43,631 bases of DNA from an uncultured Eggerthellaceae bacterium (GCA_947565185.1 CANODU010000008.1:1-43631); one strand, 5' to 3'. Counted from the stretch's first letter, positions 15,654-23,910 are shown. Numbers and translations: made by a program. The notes: generated by a model not told the origin, from the letters alone.

Positions 15654-17989
15654 TGGCAGATGCATCTCAGGATATCGTCGTCGCATTCGACACGGCGAAC
15701 GAGGTCATCGCTTGCGGCATAGGGCGCAGGGGAGATGAGGGCGCAGTGCAGCTCATCGCGGAGGAGTACCTGCCCGCGCACCGCGCTTCCAACACGCGCC
15801 TTCTGAGCACGTTGGACGCGCTCATGGCACAGGTGAGCATCTCTCGCAGCCAGATAGGTTTGGTGTCCGTGGGCCGAGGGCCCGGTTCGTTCACGGGCGT
15901 GCGCATCGCCATGGCAACGGCGAAGGGGATGGCCTCTGCCTTGGGCGTGCCGCTTCTGGGCATCTCCACGCTGGATGCGCTTGCGTGGCAGGCGTGGCTT
16001 GCGGGCGTGCGCGGACGCGTGCTCGTGGTGGCTGATGCCATGCGCAAGGAGGTCTATCCGGCCTACTTCCAGCTGGACGAGGCTGGTGCTCAGCGTCTGA
16101 CCGAAGACAGGGTGGTGAAGGCGGCTGCTTTCGCTTTGGACATCCCTCATGAGGGCATCACGTTGTTGGGGGATGCCCTGTTCAAATACGCTGAGCTCTT
16201 CGATAGGCAGAGCCTCCAGGCAGAGGAACGCCTCTGGACGCCGCAGGGCTCAGGGCTCCTTGCGGCTACCGAACAGGCATTGCGCTCGGGGAGCGCCCAC
16301 ACGCGTCCGGCTGATGTGCTTCCCATCTACACGCGCCTCTCTGATGCAGAAGAGAGCGAGCGAGCGCGTCTGGCGAAGACGGAGGCGCGCGATCTGGTAA
16401 GCGGCGTGCAGCATGCGGGTGCGCCAACGTTCAACATCCGCCCCATGGATGTAGCCAGCGTTTCCGATGCTGCGCGCATCGAGCGCGCGGTCATGGGCAC
16501 GGATGCATGGTCTGAGCGGGCCTTCGCCGATGACCTTGCCCAGGCGAATCGGATCTGGTGGATGGCGCAGGCCCATGGCGAGCTCATGGGCTATGGTGGC
16601 GCGCTCATCGTGGACGGCGATGCGCAGATCCTCAAGGTGGCCACGGTGCCGAAGGCGCGCAGGCAAGGCATCGCTTGCAGGATCTTGAGCCGCATCTTGG
16701 AGGATGCGCGCAATCTTGCGGCTACGACGTGCTCGTTGGAAGTGCGCGCGTCCAATGCGGGTGCCATCGCGTTCTATGAGTCATGTGGCATGACGTATGT
16801 GGGCACGCGCCCAGGCTACTATTCGGATAGGGAAGATGCGCTCATCTACACGGGCGACATCAATGAGATGCTCCCACATCTTGCGCGCACCGATGTGCGC
16901 CAGGTAGCGGGCATCGGCTTGGATGAGCGAGAGGCTTGGCAAGAAGCGGAGCCTCAAGAGGTGACACCTCCGCGCATCCTTGCCATCGAGACCTCCTGCG
17001 ATGAGACCGCGGGTGCTGTGGTAGAAGGAGGGGGTGCCATCCTCTCCGATGTCGTGGCCTCCCAGATCGATTTCCATGCGCGCTTCGGGGGCGTGGTGCC
17101 CGAGATAGCCAGCCGCAAGCACATCGAAGCCATCTGCGGCGTGGCGGAAGCGGCTTTGCAGGATGCGCATCTTGCGTGGCGCGACTTGGATGCGGTGGCC
17201 GCCACCTATGCACCGGGCTTGGTAGGGGCGCTCGTGGTGGGCGTGGCCTTCGCCAAGGGGGCAGCATGGGCGCTGGATGTCCCCTACATCGGCGTGAACC
17301 ATCTGGAAGGGCATATCTATGCGAACAAGCTGGGGTGTTCTCAAGATGAGCCCTTCTGCCCGCCGGCAGTGGTGTCGCTCATCTCCGGTGGGAACACCAT
17401 GCTCGTGCACATGCAGGACTGGCAACGCTATCGCATCTTGGGCGCCACCATCGACGATGCGGTCGGGGAGGCCTTCGACAAGGTTGCCAAAGCGCTGGGG
17501 CTGCCGTATCCGGGAGGGCCTCATATCTCCCGCCTGGCGAAGGAGGGCGACCCGCAAGCCATCCATTTCCCGCGCGCGCTCATGCACTCGGGGGATTATC
17601 GGTTCTCGCTTTCGGGCTTGAAGACGGCTGTCATCACCTATATCCAGCAAGCACAGGTTGCAGGCACGCTGGATGTGGCTGATGTCTGCGCCAGCTTCGA
17701 AGCGGCAGTCATCGACGTGCAGGTGTCGAAAGCGGCACGCGCGCTGGATGAGACGGGTGCGAATGCGTTCTGTCTGGGTGGCGGTGTGGCGGCGAACCCG
17801 GAGCTCAGGCGCGCCTATGAGAAGATGTGCGCAAGCCGTGGCGCGCGCCTCATCATGCCTCCTTTAGAGTCTTGTGGGGATAATGCAGCCATGATCGCGC
17901 TCGTGGCTCTTGACCGCTATCGTCAGGGCCTCTTCTCATCCCTTGATTCGGATGCCTACGCCCATGCTGACCTGTCCGTGCCCTACTGA
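15653..17989 (+). CDS. tsaBD: TsaB-RimI-TsaD triple fusion: t6A synthesis and N-terminal acetyltransferase
   Basis: One 778-residue polypeptide combines three usually separate proteins. Residues 1-235 are TsaB (VGRGPGSFTGVRIA, 73-86). Residues 258-405 are a GNAT acetyltransferase like RimI, which acetylates ribosomal protein S18; its acetyl-CoA loop is RRQGIA at 336-341. Residues 440-778 are TsaD, the threonylcarbamoyl transferase, with ETSCDET, the metal ligands His550 and His554 in NHLEGH, and Asp743 in ESCGDNAA. TsaD has SGGNT where bacterial members usually read SGGHT. The ATG at 15653 follows GGGAG by 8 bases. With tsaE upstream, only TsaC is missing from the bacterial t6A pathway here. 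Pairwise fusions of these domains are known; the triple form is less common. Confidence 0.94.
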   Translation: MADASQDIVVAFDTANEVIACGIGRRGDEGAVQLIAEEYLPAHRASNTRLLSTLDALMAQVSISRSQIGLVSVGRGPGSFTGVRIAMATAKGMASALGVPLLGISTLDALAWQAWLAGVRGRVLVVADAMRKEVYPAYFQLDEAGAQRLTEDRVVKAAAFALDIPHEGITLLGDALFKYAELFDRQSLQAEERLWTPQGSGLLAATEQALRSGSAHTRPADVLPIYTRLSDAEESERARLAKTEARDLVSGVQHAGAPTFNIRPMDVASVSDAARIERAVMGTDAWSERAFADDLAQANRIWWMAQAHGELMGYGGALIVDGDAQILKVATVPKARRQGIACRILSRILEDARNLAATTCSLEVRASNAGAIAFYESCGMTYVGTRPGYYSDREDALIYTGDINEMLPHLARTDVRQVAGIGLDEREAWQEAEPQEVTPPRILAIETSCDETAGAVVEGGGAILSDVVASQIDFHARFGGVVPEIASRKHIEAICGVAEAALQDAHLAWRDLDAVAATYAPGLVGALVVGVAFAKGAAWALDVPYIGVNHLEGHIYANKLGCSQDEPFCPPAVVSLISGGNTMLVHMQDWQRYRILGATIDDAVGEAFDKVAKALGLPYPGGPHISRLAKEGDPQAIHFPRALMHSGDYRFSLSGLKTAVITYIQQAQVAGTLDVADVCASFEAAVIDVQVSKAARALDETGANAFCLGGGVAANPELRRAYEKMCASRGARLIMPPLESCGDNAAMIALVALDRYRQGLFSSLDSDAYAHADLSVPY

Positions 17990-18012
17990 GCTTGTCCACG
18001 GGGTGTTCTCAC

Positions 18013-18200
18013 AAGCGGCATCTTGCCTCTTAGATGATGCGCATCAAGATCGGATGCGCATCTACGGTGCACCACAGGTTGTTCCTAGGTGACGCGTAAG
18101 CGGCATCTCGCTTCTGGGATGATGCGCATCTGCGGTGCGTAGGGCGGGTCGTTCGCAGATGACGCGCAAGCGACATCTGGCTTACGCGGGGTGCGGTGCA
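18013..18200. repeat. imperfect tandem repeats containing palindrome GATGCGCATC
   Basis: In the 217-base gap between two convergent genes, a unit beginning AAGCGGCATC occurs at 18013 and 18098, and a degenerate copy (AAGCGACATC) at 18168. The first two copies continue into GATGATGCGCATC. The perfect 10-bp palindrome GATGCGCATC occurs at 18036-18045, 18053-18062 and 18121-18130. The units are spaced 85 and 70 bases apart, and the first carries an extra internal palindrome copy. No open frame of note is seen. Function is unknown. Confidence 0.7.
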
Positions 18201-18206
18201 GGGTTG

Positions 18207-18956
18207 CTATGAGATGGGCTTGGTGGCCACATGGATGGCGGCGATGCCGCCAGTGCAATCGAACCAGGCTACGTGAGCGAAGCCCGCGTTCGTGAGCAGG
18301 GCTGCCACACCCGCTTGATCGGGGAACGCTTCGATGGAATCCGCCAGATATCTGAATCCGCTGTCATCGCCAGTGATGATCTTGCCCCACAGCGGCACCA
18401 TGTGCGTGAGATATACCTCATACGCTGCGTTCCAGAGCGCATTGTGCGGTGTGGAGAAATCAAGGCAGGTGAAGCTGCCGCCGGGGGTCAGCACGCGCAT
18501 GACCTCAGAGAGGGCTTGCTCACGGCAGGGCATGTTGCGCAGCCCATAGGCCATGGTGACCGCATCGAAGGAGCCGTCCTCAAAGGGGAGCGCCTGACCA
18601 TCGGCCACGGCGAAGTCCATATCCACACCCGCTCCGCGGCCGCGCCGCCGATGCTCCTTCGCCACTTCCAGCATCTCAGGGACAAGGTCTGTGCAGATCA
18701 CCCTTTGCGGATGGAACTTCTCGGCCATGGTGAAAGCCACATCTCCCGTGCCTCCAGCCACATCCAGCACCACATCCGTGGGCTCTATATCGGCCACTTC
18801 GCTCATGAGACGCAGCCATCCCTTATAGGCACCCAAGCTGGAACAGGCGTTGAAGCGCTCATAGCGCTTGGCGATGGCAGAGAAGATGTCCCGGACGCGG
18901 TCCGTGGATATGCTCTTTGGCGCGGAGAGTCCCGTTGCGGTGTCGATGCTTTCCAT
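18207..18956 (-). CDS. menG: demethylmenaquinone methyltransferase
   Basis: MenG/UbiE adds the final C-methyl group in menaquinone synthesis, using S-adenosylmethionine. The 249-residue protein has the class I methyltransferase motif VLDVAGGTGDVAF (about 63-75) and the UbiE signature AYGLRNMPCREQAL followed by VMRVLTPGG. With no ubiquinone genes in sight and a gram-positive context, menaquinone is the likely substrate. A TATAAT box ends only about 11 bases from the ATG, so the mRNA leader is very short and no Shine-Dalgarno site is apparent. No other men genes are nearby. Confidence 0.93.
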   Translation of the reverse strand: MESIDTATGLSAPKSISTDRVRDIFSAIAKRYERFNACSSLGAYKGWLRLMSEVADIEPTDVVLDVAGGTGDVAFTMAEKFHPQRVICTDLVPEMLEVAKEHRRRGRGAGVDMDFAVADGQALPFEDGSFDAVTMAYGLRNMPCREQALSEVMRVLTPGGSFTCLDFSTPHNALWNAAYEVYLTHMVPLWGKIITGDDSGFRYLADSIEAFPDQAGVAALLTNAGFAHVAWFDCTGGIAAIHVATKPIS

Positions 18957-18967
18957 AGTGGTTCCAG

Positions 18968-18973
18968 ATTATA
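18968..18973 (-). promoter_or_regulatory. -10 element of menG
   Basis: TATAAT on the minus strand places transcription start near 18961, leaving about 5 untranslated bases before the menG ATG at 18956. No clear -35 box is seen. Confidence 0.5.
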
Positions 18974-18993
18974 GCGTGAGGTGGCTACTCTGA

Positions 18994-18999
18994 TAGAAT
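18994..18999 (+). promoter_or_regulatory. candidate -10 element of the amidohydrolase-like gene
   Basis: TAGAAT lies 73 bases before the ATG at 19073, in the gap between menG and the divergent gene. No -35 box is clear. The element resembles the other -10 candidates in this window, which are followed by AG or G. Confidence 0.35.
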
Positions 19000-19072
19000 A
19001 GCTGCTTCAAAGAATGAGGTTTCAGTCTGCCACGGCTCACGAGCCGTTTGCGCGACGTAAGCGAGGCATTGG

Positions 19073-20434
19073 ATGATACTCAGCGCCAAATACGTCTTTC
19101 CCATAACCGGAGACCCCATCTGCACAGGCGGCGCGGTCTACGTGAAGGATGGCATCATCGCCGATGTGGGCGAGATGAATGCCGTCATCAGCCGACATCC
19201 TGATGAGGAGGTCGTCGACTACGGGATGGCAGCGCTCATGCCCGGCTTCGTCGACGTGCACACGCGCCTTGAGAAATCGGTCCTGCGCGGTCTGGTGGCC
19301 GATCAGCCCTATGCGCGCTGGATCCTCTCGGTCATCGAGAAGAGCGCGAAGCTGGAGCTGTCTGACTGGTACGATTCCGCTGTGGTGGGCGGCTTGGATG
19401 CGCTGGCAAGCGGCATCACCACGGTGTGCGACATCACGTCCACAGGTGCGGCGCTCAAGGCCACCGTGGCTTTGGGAATGCGCTCGGTGATCTATCGCGA
19501 AGTGGGCGCCATGGACAAGATGCGCGTGGATTACGCAATGCATTCGGCCGAGCGCGACATAGATGCGTGGAGCGAACGCGCCAGCGGCACCATCACCCGC
19601 ATAGGCGTGGCGCCGGCATCCATCTATGCGAACCACCCTCAGGTGTTCAGCCTTGTGTCTGATCTTGCTACCAAGCGCGATCTGCCTGTGGCCATCCGCC
19701 TTGCAGGCAGTCGCGAGGAGTACAACTTCGTGATGTATGGCTCGTCCATGTTCGCCGTTGACAACATGGATGTGGAGACGCGCGGCTACGTGGAGATACC
19801 GCCGTGGCTGCCCTTCGGCGTGACGCCGGTGCGCTATGCGCTCAATTGGGGCGCCTTCGATGCGCCCAATGTCATGGCCATCCATGTGGTGCATGTGGAT
19901 GATGACGATATCCGCAAGCTGGTGGAGAAGGACGTTGCTGTCTGCACCTGCCCGCGCTCCAATGCGCAGCTGGGCATGGGCGTGGCGCCGCTCTCTGAGT
20001 TCATGCAAGCGGGCCTTCGCATCGGCCTGGGCACGGATTCGCCCGCGGCCACCGAATCCACCGATATGCTCTCAGAGATGCGCACGGGTCTCCTTCTGCA
20101 CCGCGCTCGCGACACGCGTCGCTTCTTGGATGCGGCCACCATGCTGGAGCTTGCCACCATCGGCGGCGCGCGTGCGCTCAAGATGGATGATGAGATCGGT
20201 TCGCTGGATATCGGCAAGAGGGCGGATATCATCGCGGTGGATCTGTCCAATTCGCTCCAGTCGCCGGATGTGAACCCCATGTCTGCGGTGGTGAACACCT
20301 GCTCTGTCTCTGATGTGCTCATGACCATGGTGGATGGCAGCATCCGCTATGAGAAGGCGCATTGGCACGTTGGCGTGGAAGTTGCGAAGAGCATCGCACG
20401 CGTCATAGAGATTCGCACGAAGCTGCGCCACTGA
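19073..20434 (+). CDS. amidohydrolase-superfamily protein with degenerate metal site
   Basis: The 453-residue protein has the architecture of the ATZ/TRZ-like deaminases (SsnA, MtaD, chlorohydrolases): a composite beta-sandwich, MPGFVDVHT, a TIM barrel, CPRSNAQLGMG, GLGTDSPAATESTDM and the C-terminal IGKRADIIAVD. The usual HxH metal motif reads His63-Thr-Arg65. The PHAPY position reads PASIY (181-185). The His of the barrel motif HLAE is Arg209, with Gly212 for Glu. His271 and Asp322 appear retained. Metal binding and normal deaminase activity are therefore doubtful, although the frame is intact and well conserved elsewhere. GCGAGG lies 7 bases upstream. The substrate is unknown. It may be a non-catalytic homologue or use different chemistry. 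Confidence 0.8.
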   Translation: MILSAKYVFPITGDPICTGGAVYVKDGIIADVGEMNAVISRHPDEEVVDYGMAALMPGFVDVHTRLEKSVLRGLVADQPYARWILSVIEKSAKLELSDWYDSAVVGGLDALASGITTVCDITSTGAALKATVALGMRSVIYREVGAMDKMRVDYAMHSAERDIDAWSERASGTITRIGVAPASIYANHPQVFSLVSDLATKRDLPVAIRLAGSREEYNFVMYGSSMFAVDNMDVETRGYVEIPPWLPFGVTPVRYALNWGAFDAPNVMAIHVVHVDDDDIRKLVEKDVAVCTCPRSNAQLGMGVAPLSEFMQAGLRIGLGTDSPAATESTDMLSEMRTGLLLHRARDTRRFLDAATMLELATIGGARALKMDDEIGSLDIGKRADIIAVDLSNSLQSPDVNPMSAVVNTCSVSDVLMTMVDGSIRYEKAHWHVGVEVAKSIARVIEIRTKLRH

Positions 20435-20449
20435 TGATGCATTTGCGCG

Positions 20450-20455
20450 TACAAT
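20450..20455 (+). promoter_or_regulatory. candidate -10 element of the tat-hyp gene group
   Basis: TACAAT lies 48 bases before the first small gene, in the 68-base gap after the amidohydrolase-like gene. No -35 box is recognised. The same hexamer occurs before prs and the PiT transporter gene. Confidence 0.45.
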
Positions 20456-20502
20456 AGCGAAAACGAAGAGATCCACTGGTTCTAGGCAAGGCGTACGGAT
20501 AC

Positions 20503-20724
20503 ATGGCGAAGACCAACAAGAAGGCGAACAAGGACATCCGCAACCTCACGCGTGAAGAGAAGGCTGCACGTGCGAAGGCGCGGGCTGAAGCACTGGAGCG
20601 CGAGCAGAAGCGGCGCGATCACGAGAGCCTCATGAAGAAGGTGTTCACCATCGTGGTCTGCGTCATCTTGATCTTGGCGCTGGGCATCCCCACCATGGCG
20701 CTCACCGTTCTGTCGCAAGGATGA
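20503..20724 (+). CDS. small cationic single-pass membrane protein, unknown function
   Basis: I do not recognise this 73-residue protein. The first 45 residues are strongly basic and probably helical, rich in Lys, Arg, Ala and Glu (for example REEKAARAKARAEALEREQK). Residues about 46-68 form one hydrophobic membrane segment and only a few residues follow, so it is built like a tail-anchored protein with a cytoplasmic charged domain. AAGG sits 10 bases upstream. It ends 4 bases before tatA/B and its mRNA carries that gene's ribosome-binding site. This suggests co-expression with the Tat translocase, but no function is inferred. Confidence 0.75.
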   Translation: MAKTNKKANKDIRNLTREEKAARAKARAEALEREQKRRDHESLMKKVFTIVVCVILILALGIPTMALTVLSQG

Positions 20725-20728
20725 GACC

Positions 20729-21268
20729 GTGTTCGGCATCGGCGGATTCGAGCTCTTCCTCATACTCATATTCGGCTTCTTGATCTTCGGGCCTGACAAG
20801 CTCCCGCAGATAGCCAACACCATCGGGCGCGCCATCGCGAAGTTCCGCACGGCACAAGAGGACATGAAGGGTCAGCTGAACATGGAGTCCTTCATGGACA
20901 AGGAATCCGATGAGCCCTTCAAGAATCCATTGGAGGTCATAGAGACTGCAGCTGACCAAGCCAAGAGCGCTTCTGAGGCAGCTCGGGCGAAGGCTGATGA
21001 GGCTACGGATAAGGTGATAGAGCACACGGAGAGCTTCGCGGAGCGCAAGGCGCGCTATGACCGCGAGCGCAAGGCGCGCAAAGAGGCTGAGGCTCGGGCG
21101 CGCGAAGCTGCAGAGGCAGAGGCCCAGGCGAAAGCCGAAGCCGATCCGCGCACAGACGTCCCTTCCAAGACGGCCATGCCGGCAGAAGAGGCTGGCTCAG
21201 GCGAAGAGCGCGCCTCGGAAGCGGTTCGCGGTGCTGATGCAGGGAGCGCTTCGAAGGAGGTGTCCTGA
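20729..21268 (+). CDS. tatA: Sec-independent translocase subunit, TatA/TatB type
   Basis: This subunit of the twin-arginine translocase forms, with TatC, the machinery that exports folded proteins across the membrane. The 179-residue protein has an N-terminal membrane helix (FGIGGFELFLILIFGFLIFG), the hinge FGPDKLPQ and an amphipathic helix, followed by a long charged Ala/Glu/Lys-rich tail (about 80-179). TatA is usually 60-100 residues and TatB longer, so this could be TatB or a dual-function TatA; the symbol is provisional. It starts with GTG 7 bases after AAGGA. tatC follows immediately. Confidence 0.88.
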   Translation: MFGIGGFELFLILIFGFLIFGPDKLPQIANTIGRAIAKFRTAQEDMKGQLNMESFMDKESDEPFKNPLEVIETAADQAKSASEAARAKADEATDKVIEHTESFAERKARYDRERKARKEAEARAREAAEAEAQAKAEADPRTDVPSKTAMPAEEAGSGEERASEAVRGADAGSASKEVS

Positions 21269-21271
21269 TCC

Positions 21272-22057
21272 ATGCCCATCGGTCCGGCCAGGATGCCGCT
21301 GTTCGATCACTTGGGCGAGCTGCGCATGCGGCTCGTGCGCATCGTCGCGTGCCTTGCGGTGGCGGTCTGCGTGTTCTATTTCGCTGCTCCTCAGATGGGA
21401 CAGTTCTTGCTCATCCCCATCGCGGAGTTCTTGCCCTTCGACGCGAACACAGGATATGTGGACCTCGTGGCGCTCGATCCGTTCGAAGCTTTCGCGGTCA
21501 GGTTCGAGATCGCATTCTTCTTCAGCTTGGTGGCCACCTCACCCGTCATCCTCTGGCAGCTTTTGGCCTTCTTCCTGCCAGCGCTCAAGCCCAAGGAGCG
21601 CAAGTGGTTCACGCCCACGTTCATCGTGGCTGTCATCCTGTTCATCTTGGGCGTGGTCTTCTGCTATGCCGTCATCTTGAATGCGGCGTTCCAATGGCTC
21701 ACTGACCAAGCCATGGGGCTTGGCTATGTGGAGCCGCGCATGAGCTCGTATATCGACATCATCATCAAGTTCGAGATCGCCTTCGGCTTCGCCTTCGAGT
21801 TGCCGCTGGTCATCTTCTACCTGGTCATCTTCGACGTGGTTCCTTACAAGAAGCTGCGCCAGAGCTGGCGGGTGGTCTACATCGTGCTCTTGGTGCTCTG
21901 TGCCGTCATCACGCCGGACGCCTCTCCGGTGACCATGCTCCTTCTCTTCGCAGCCCTGATCGCGCTCTATGAGATCAGCCTGTTCATGGCGCGCATCGTG
22001 CTGGCGCGGCGCATCAAGCGCCAGAATGCCGACCTTGCGGCTGAGGAAGCGGAGTAG
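21272..22057 (+). CDS. tatC: twin-arginine translocase subunit TatC
   Basis: TatC is the multispanning receptor for twin-arginine signal peptides. The 261-residue protein has six predicted membrane segments, the N-terminal MPLFDHLGELRMRLV, the first periplasmic-loop region, and LLAFFLPALKPKERKW, all typical. AAGGAGGTG within the 3' end of the preceding gene is a near-perfect ribosome-binding site. The stop codon is followed with no gap by the hypA ATG, so tat and hyp genes are likely in one operon. Confidence 0.95.
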   Translation: MPIGPARMPLFDHLGELRMRLVRIVACLAVAVCVFYFAAPQMGQFLLIPIAEFLPFDANTGYVDLVALDPFEAFAVRFEIAFFFSLVATSPVILWQLLAFFLPALKPKERKWFTPTFIVAVILFILGVVFCYAVILNAAFQWLTDQAMGLGYVEPRMSSYIDIIIKFEIAFGFAFELPLVIFYLVIFDVVPYKKLRQSWRVVYIVLLVLCAVITPDASPVTMLLLFAALIALYEISLFMARIVLARRIKRQNADLAAEEAE

Positions 22058-22426
22058 ATGCACGAACTGGGGATCATGACGGGCGTCATGGATTCGGCGC
22101 GCACGGCCGCAGAGGGGGCCGGTGCTCAGAGGCTTCTGGGCGTGACGCTGTCGGTGGGCGAGATGACCGAGGCCATCGAAGATGCGCTCCAGTTCGCGTT
22201 CGAGGCGCTGTGTGAAGGAGATCCATTCTTCGAAGGCGCCACGCTCACCGTGAACATGATCGCGCCGAAGAGCCGCTGCTTGGAGTGCGGATGCGAATTC
22301 GCCCACGATCGGTTCCATATGTTCTGCCCTGCATGCGACAGCTTCGCCACTCAGCTCATCGCTGGGCGCGAACTGCAGATAGATTCCATCGAAGTGGACC
22401 TGCCTGATGATGAGGAGCAACGCTGA
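22058..22426 (+). CDS. hypA: hydrogenase/urease nickel incorporation protein HypA
   Basis: HypA delivers nickel to the active site of NiFe hydrogenase precursors together with HypB. The 122-residue protein has the nickel-binding N-terminus MHELGI (His2) and a structural zinc site of two CxxC pairs (Cys74/77 and Cys90/93). Its length is typical. It starts directly after the tatC stop, and its own stop overlaps hypB (ATGA-like overlap at 22426). No hydrogenase or urease structural genes are in the window. NiFe hydrogenase small subunits are usual Tat substrates, which makes the neighbourhood sensible. Confidence 0.93.
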   Translation: MHELGIMTGVMDSARTAAEGAGAQRLLGVTLSVGEMTEAIEDALQFAFEALCEGDPFFEGATLTVNMIAPKSRCLECGCEFAHDRFHMFCPACDSFATQLIAGRELQIDSIEVDLPDDEEQR

Positions 22427-23088
22427 TGGCCAAGCACATAGATATGAAGCAGCCCATCCTGGACAAGAATGACGCTATCGCCTCTGAGCTGCGGGCGCGC
22501 TTCGCCGAGGCCGGCGTGTTCGTGTTGGATCTGTTGGCAAGCCCGGGGTCAGGGAAGACCTCTACCATCTTGGCCACCATCGATGCGCTGCGCGATGAGT
22601 TCAACATCGCGGTCATCGAAGGGGATATAGCAAGCTCGGTGGACGCAGAGAAGATAAAGGCTCAAGGGACGGCGGCTGTGCAGATCAACACGGGCGGCGC
22701 ATGTCATCTGGAGAGCGCCATGATCCGTCGTGCGGTGGATGTGCTGGACCTCGACCGGCTGGATCTCATCATCATAGAGAACGTGGGGAACCTGGTCTGC
22801 CCGACGGACTTCGATCTGGGCGAGAACGCGAAGGTCATGATCCTCTCCGTTCCCGAAGGGCACGACAAGCCTCTGAAGTATCCCGGCGTGTTCCAGGTCT
22901 CTGATGCGGTGATCCTGAACAAGGCGGATACCATGCCTGTGTTCGACTTCGACGAAGAGGAGTTCGTCTCGTCGGTGAAGCAGCTGAACCCGCGCGTGCC
23001 CATCTTCAAGATATCGGCCACCAAAGGGGATGGCGTGGACGCGTGGACCGCATGGCTGGCCGACCGCATTCGCGCCGCGCAGCTCTGA
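22426..23088 (+). CDS. hypB: hydrogenase nickel incorporation GTPase HypB
   Basis: HypB is a SIMIBI-class GTPase that drives nickel transfer during hydrogenase maturation. The 220-residue protein shows the P-loop GSGKTS (41-46), Asp67 in EGDIAS, the metal site Cys93-His94 in GGACHLE, ENVGNLVCP and the guanine motif NKAD (165-168). The His-rich nickel-storage N-terminus of some HypB proteins is absent. It overlaps hypA by one base, and its stop overlaps the nadE start (TGATG). HypC, D, E and F are not in the window. Confidence 0.94.
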   Translation: MAKHIDMKQPILDKNDAIASELRARFAEAGVFVLDLLASPGSGKTSTILATIDALRDEFNIAVIEGDIASSVDAEKIKAQGTAAVQINTGGACHLESAMIRRAVDVLDLDRLDLIIIENVGNLVCPTDFDLGENAKVMILSVPEGHDKPLKYPGVFQVSDAVILNKADTMPVFDFDEEEFVSSVKQLNPRVPIFKISATKGDGVDAWTAWLADRIRAAQL

Positions 23089-23897
23089 TGCCCATGCGTT
23101 CGCTTTCGATGCCGTTGGTGCTGGAGGGGATATGCGCCCAGACGGCGGCATTCGTCCATGAGACAGGCTGCACCGATGTGCTCATAGGGCTTTCGGGAGG
23201 CGTGGATTCCAGCGTGGTGGCAGCTATCGCTTGCCAAGCGTTGGGGCATGACCATGTCCACGGCATCCTCATGCCAAGCCCCTACACATCTGCTGATTCC
23301 GTGCGCGACGCAACGGAGCTTGCGCAGAACCTGGGCATCAGCGTGCTCACGTTCCCCATCACGGATACCTTCGCCACGCTCTCCCGAGACCACGAAACCT
23401 ACCTGGGCAAGCCCCTCTCAGGGCTTGCAGCTGAGAACACCCAAGCACGCCTGCGCATGTGCATCCTCATGGCGCTGTCAAATGAGCGCGGATGGCTGGT
23501 GCTGAACACCGGCAATCGCTCAGAGGCGGCGATGGGGTATTCTACCCTGTACGGGGATACCGTGGGTGCCTTCGCGCCTATCGGAGGGCTCTATAAGACC
23601 GAGGTCTATGCCTTGGCTGCTCATCTGAACGAGCAAGCCCAACAGGCAGGGGAGACGCCTCCCATCCCTCCCAACGTCTTGGTGAAGCCGCCAAGCGCTG
23701 AGCTTGCCTTTGGACAGACGGATGAAGCTTCTTTGGGCATTGCCTATGAGATCTTGGATCCTCTGCTGTTCCAAATGGTGGATGAGGGATGTGCGCCCGA
23801 GGATATCTCACCGGAGGCGCAAAGGGTCTGGGATCGCTACGTGCACAATGATTTCAAACGCAAGATGGAGCCACCATTCGCGAAGGTGGAAGGATAG
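23088..23897 (+). CDS. nadE: ammonia-dependent NAD synthetase
   Basis: NadE converts deamido-NAD to NAD using ATP and ammonia. The 269-residue protein has the N-type ATP pyrophosphatase motif SGGVDSS (36-42), TGNRSEAAMGYSTLYGD and GGLYKTEVY. It has no N-terminal glutaminase domain, so it should use free ammonia. The start at 23088 overlaps the hypB stop (TGATG). A frame opening at 23043 lies within hypB and adds an Arg-rich stretch unlike the family. galU follows after 13 bases. Confidence 0.94.
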   Translation: MPMRSLSMPLVLEGICAQTAAFVHETGCTDVLIGLSGGVDSSVVAAIACQALGHDHVHGILMPSPYTSADSVRDATELAQNLGISVLTFPITDTFATLSRDHETYLGKPLSGLAAENTQARLRMCILMALSNERGWLVLNTGNRSEAAMGYSTLYGDTVGAFAPIGGLYKTEVYALAAHLNEQAQQAGETPPIPPNVLVKPPSAELAFGQTDEASLGIAYEILDPLLFQMVDEGCAPEDISPEAQRVWDRYVHNDFKRKMEPPFAKVEG

Positions 23898-23910
23898 ACA
23901 AGGAGAAGAG

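Noticed and set aside
18013-18200. CRISPR array
   Set aside because: Only two or three imperfect, unevenly spaced copies with no unique spacers of constant length and no cas genes nearby.
23704-23910. N-terminal extension of galU inside nadE
   Set aside because: It is a read of nadE in another frame; AAGGAG and the family N-terminus mark 23911.
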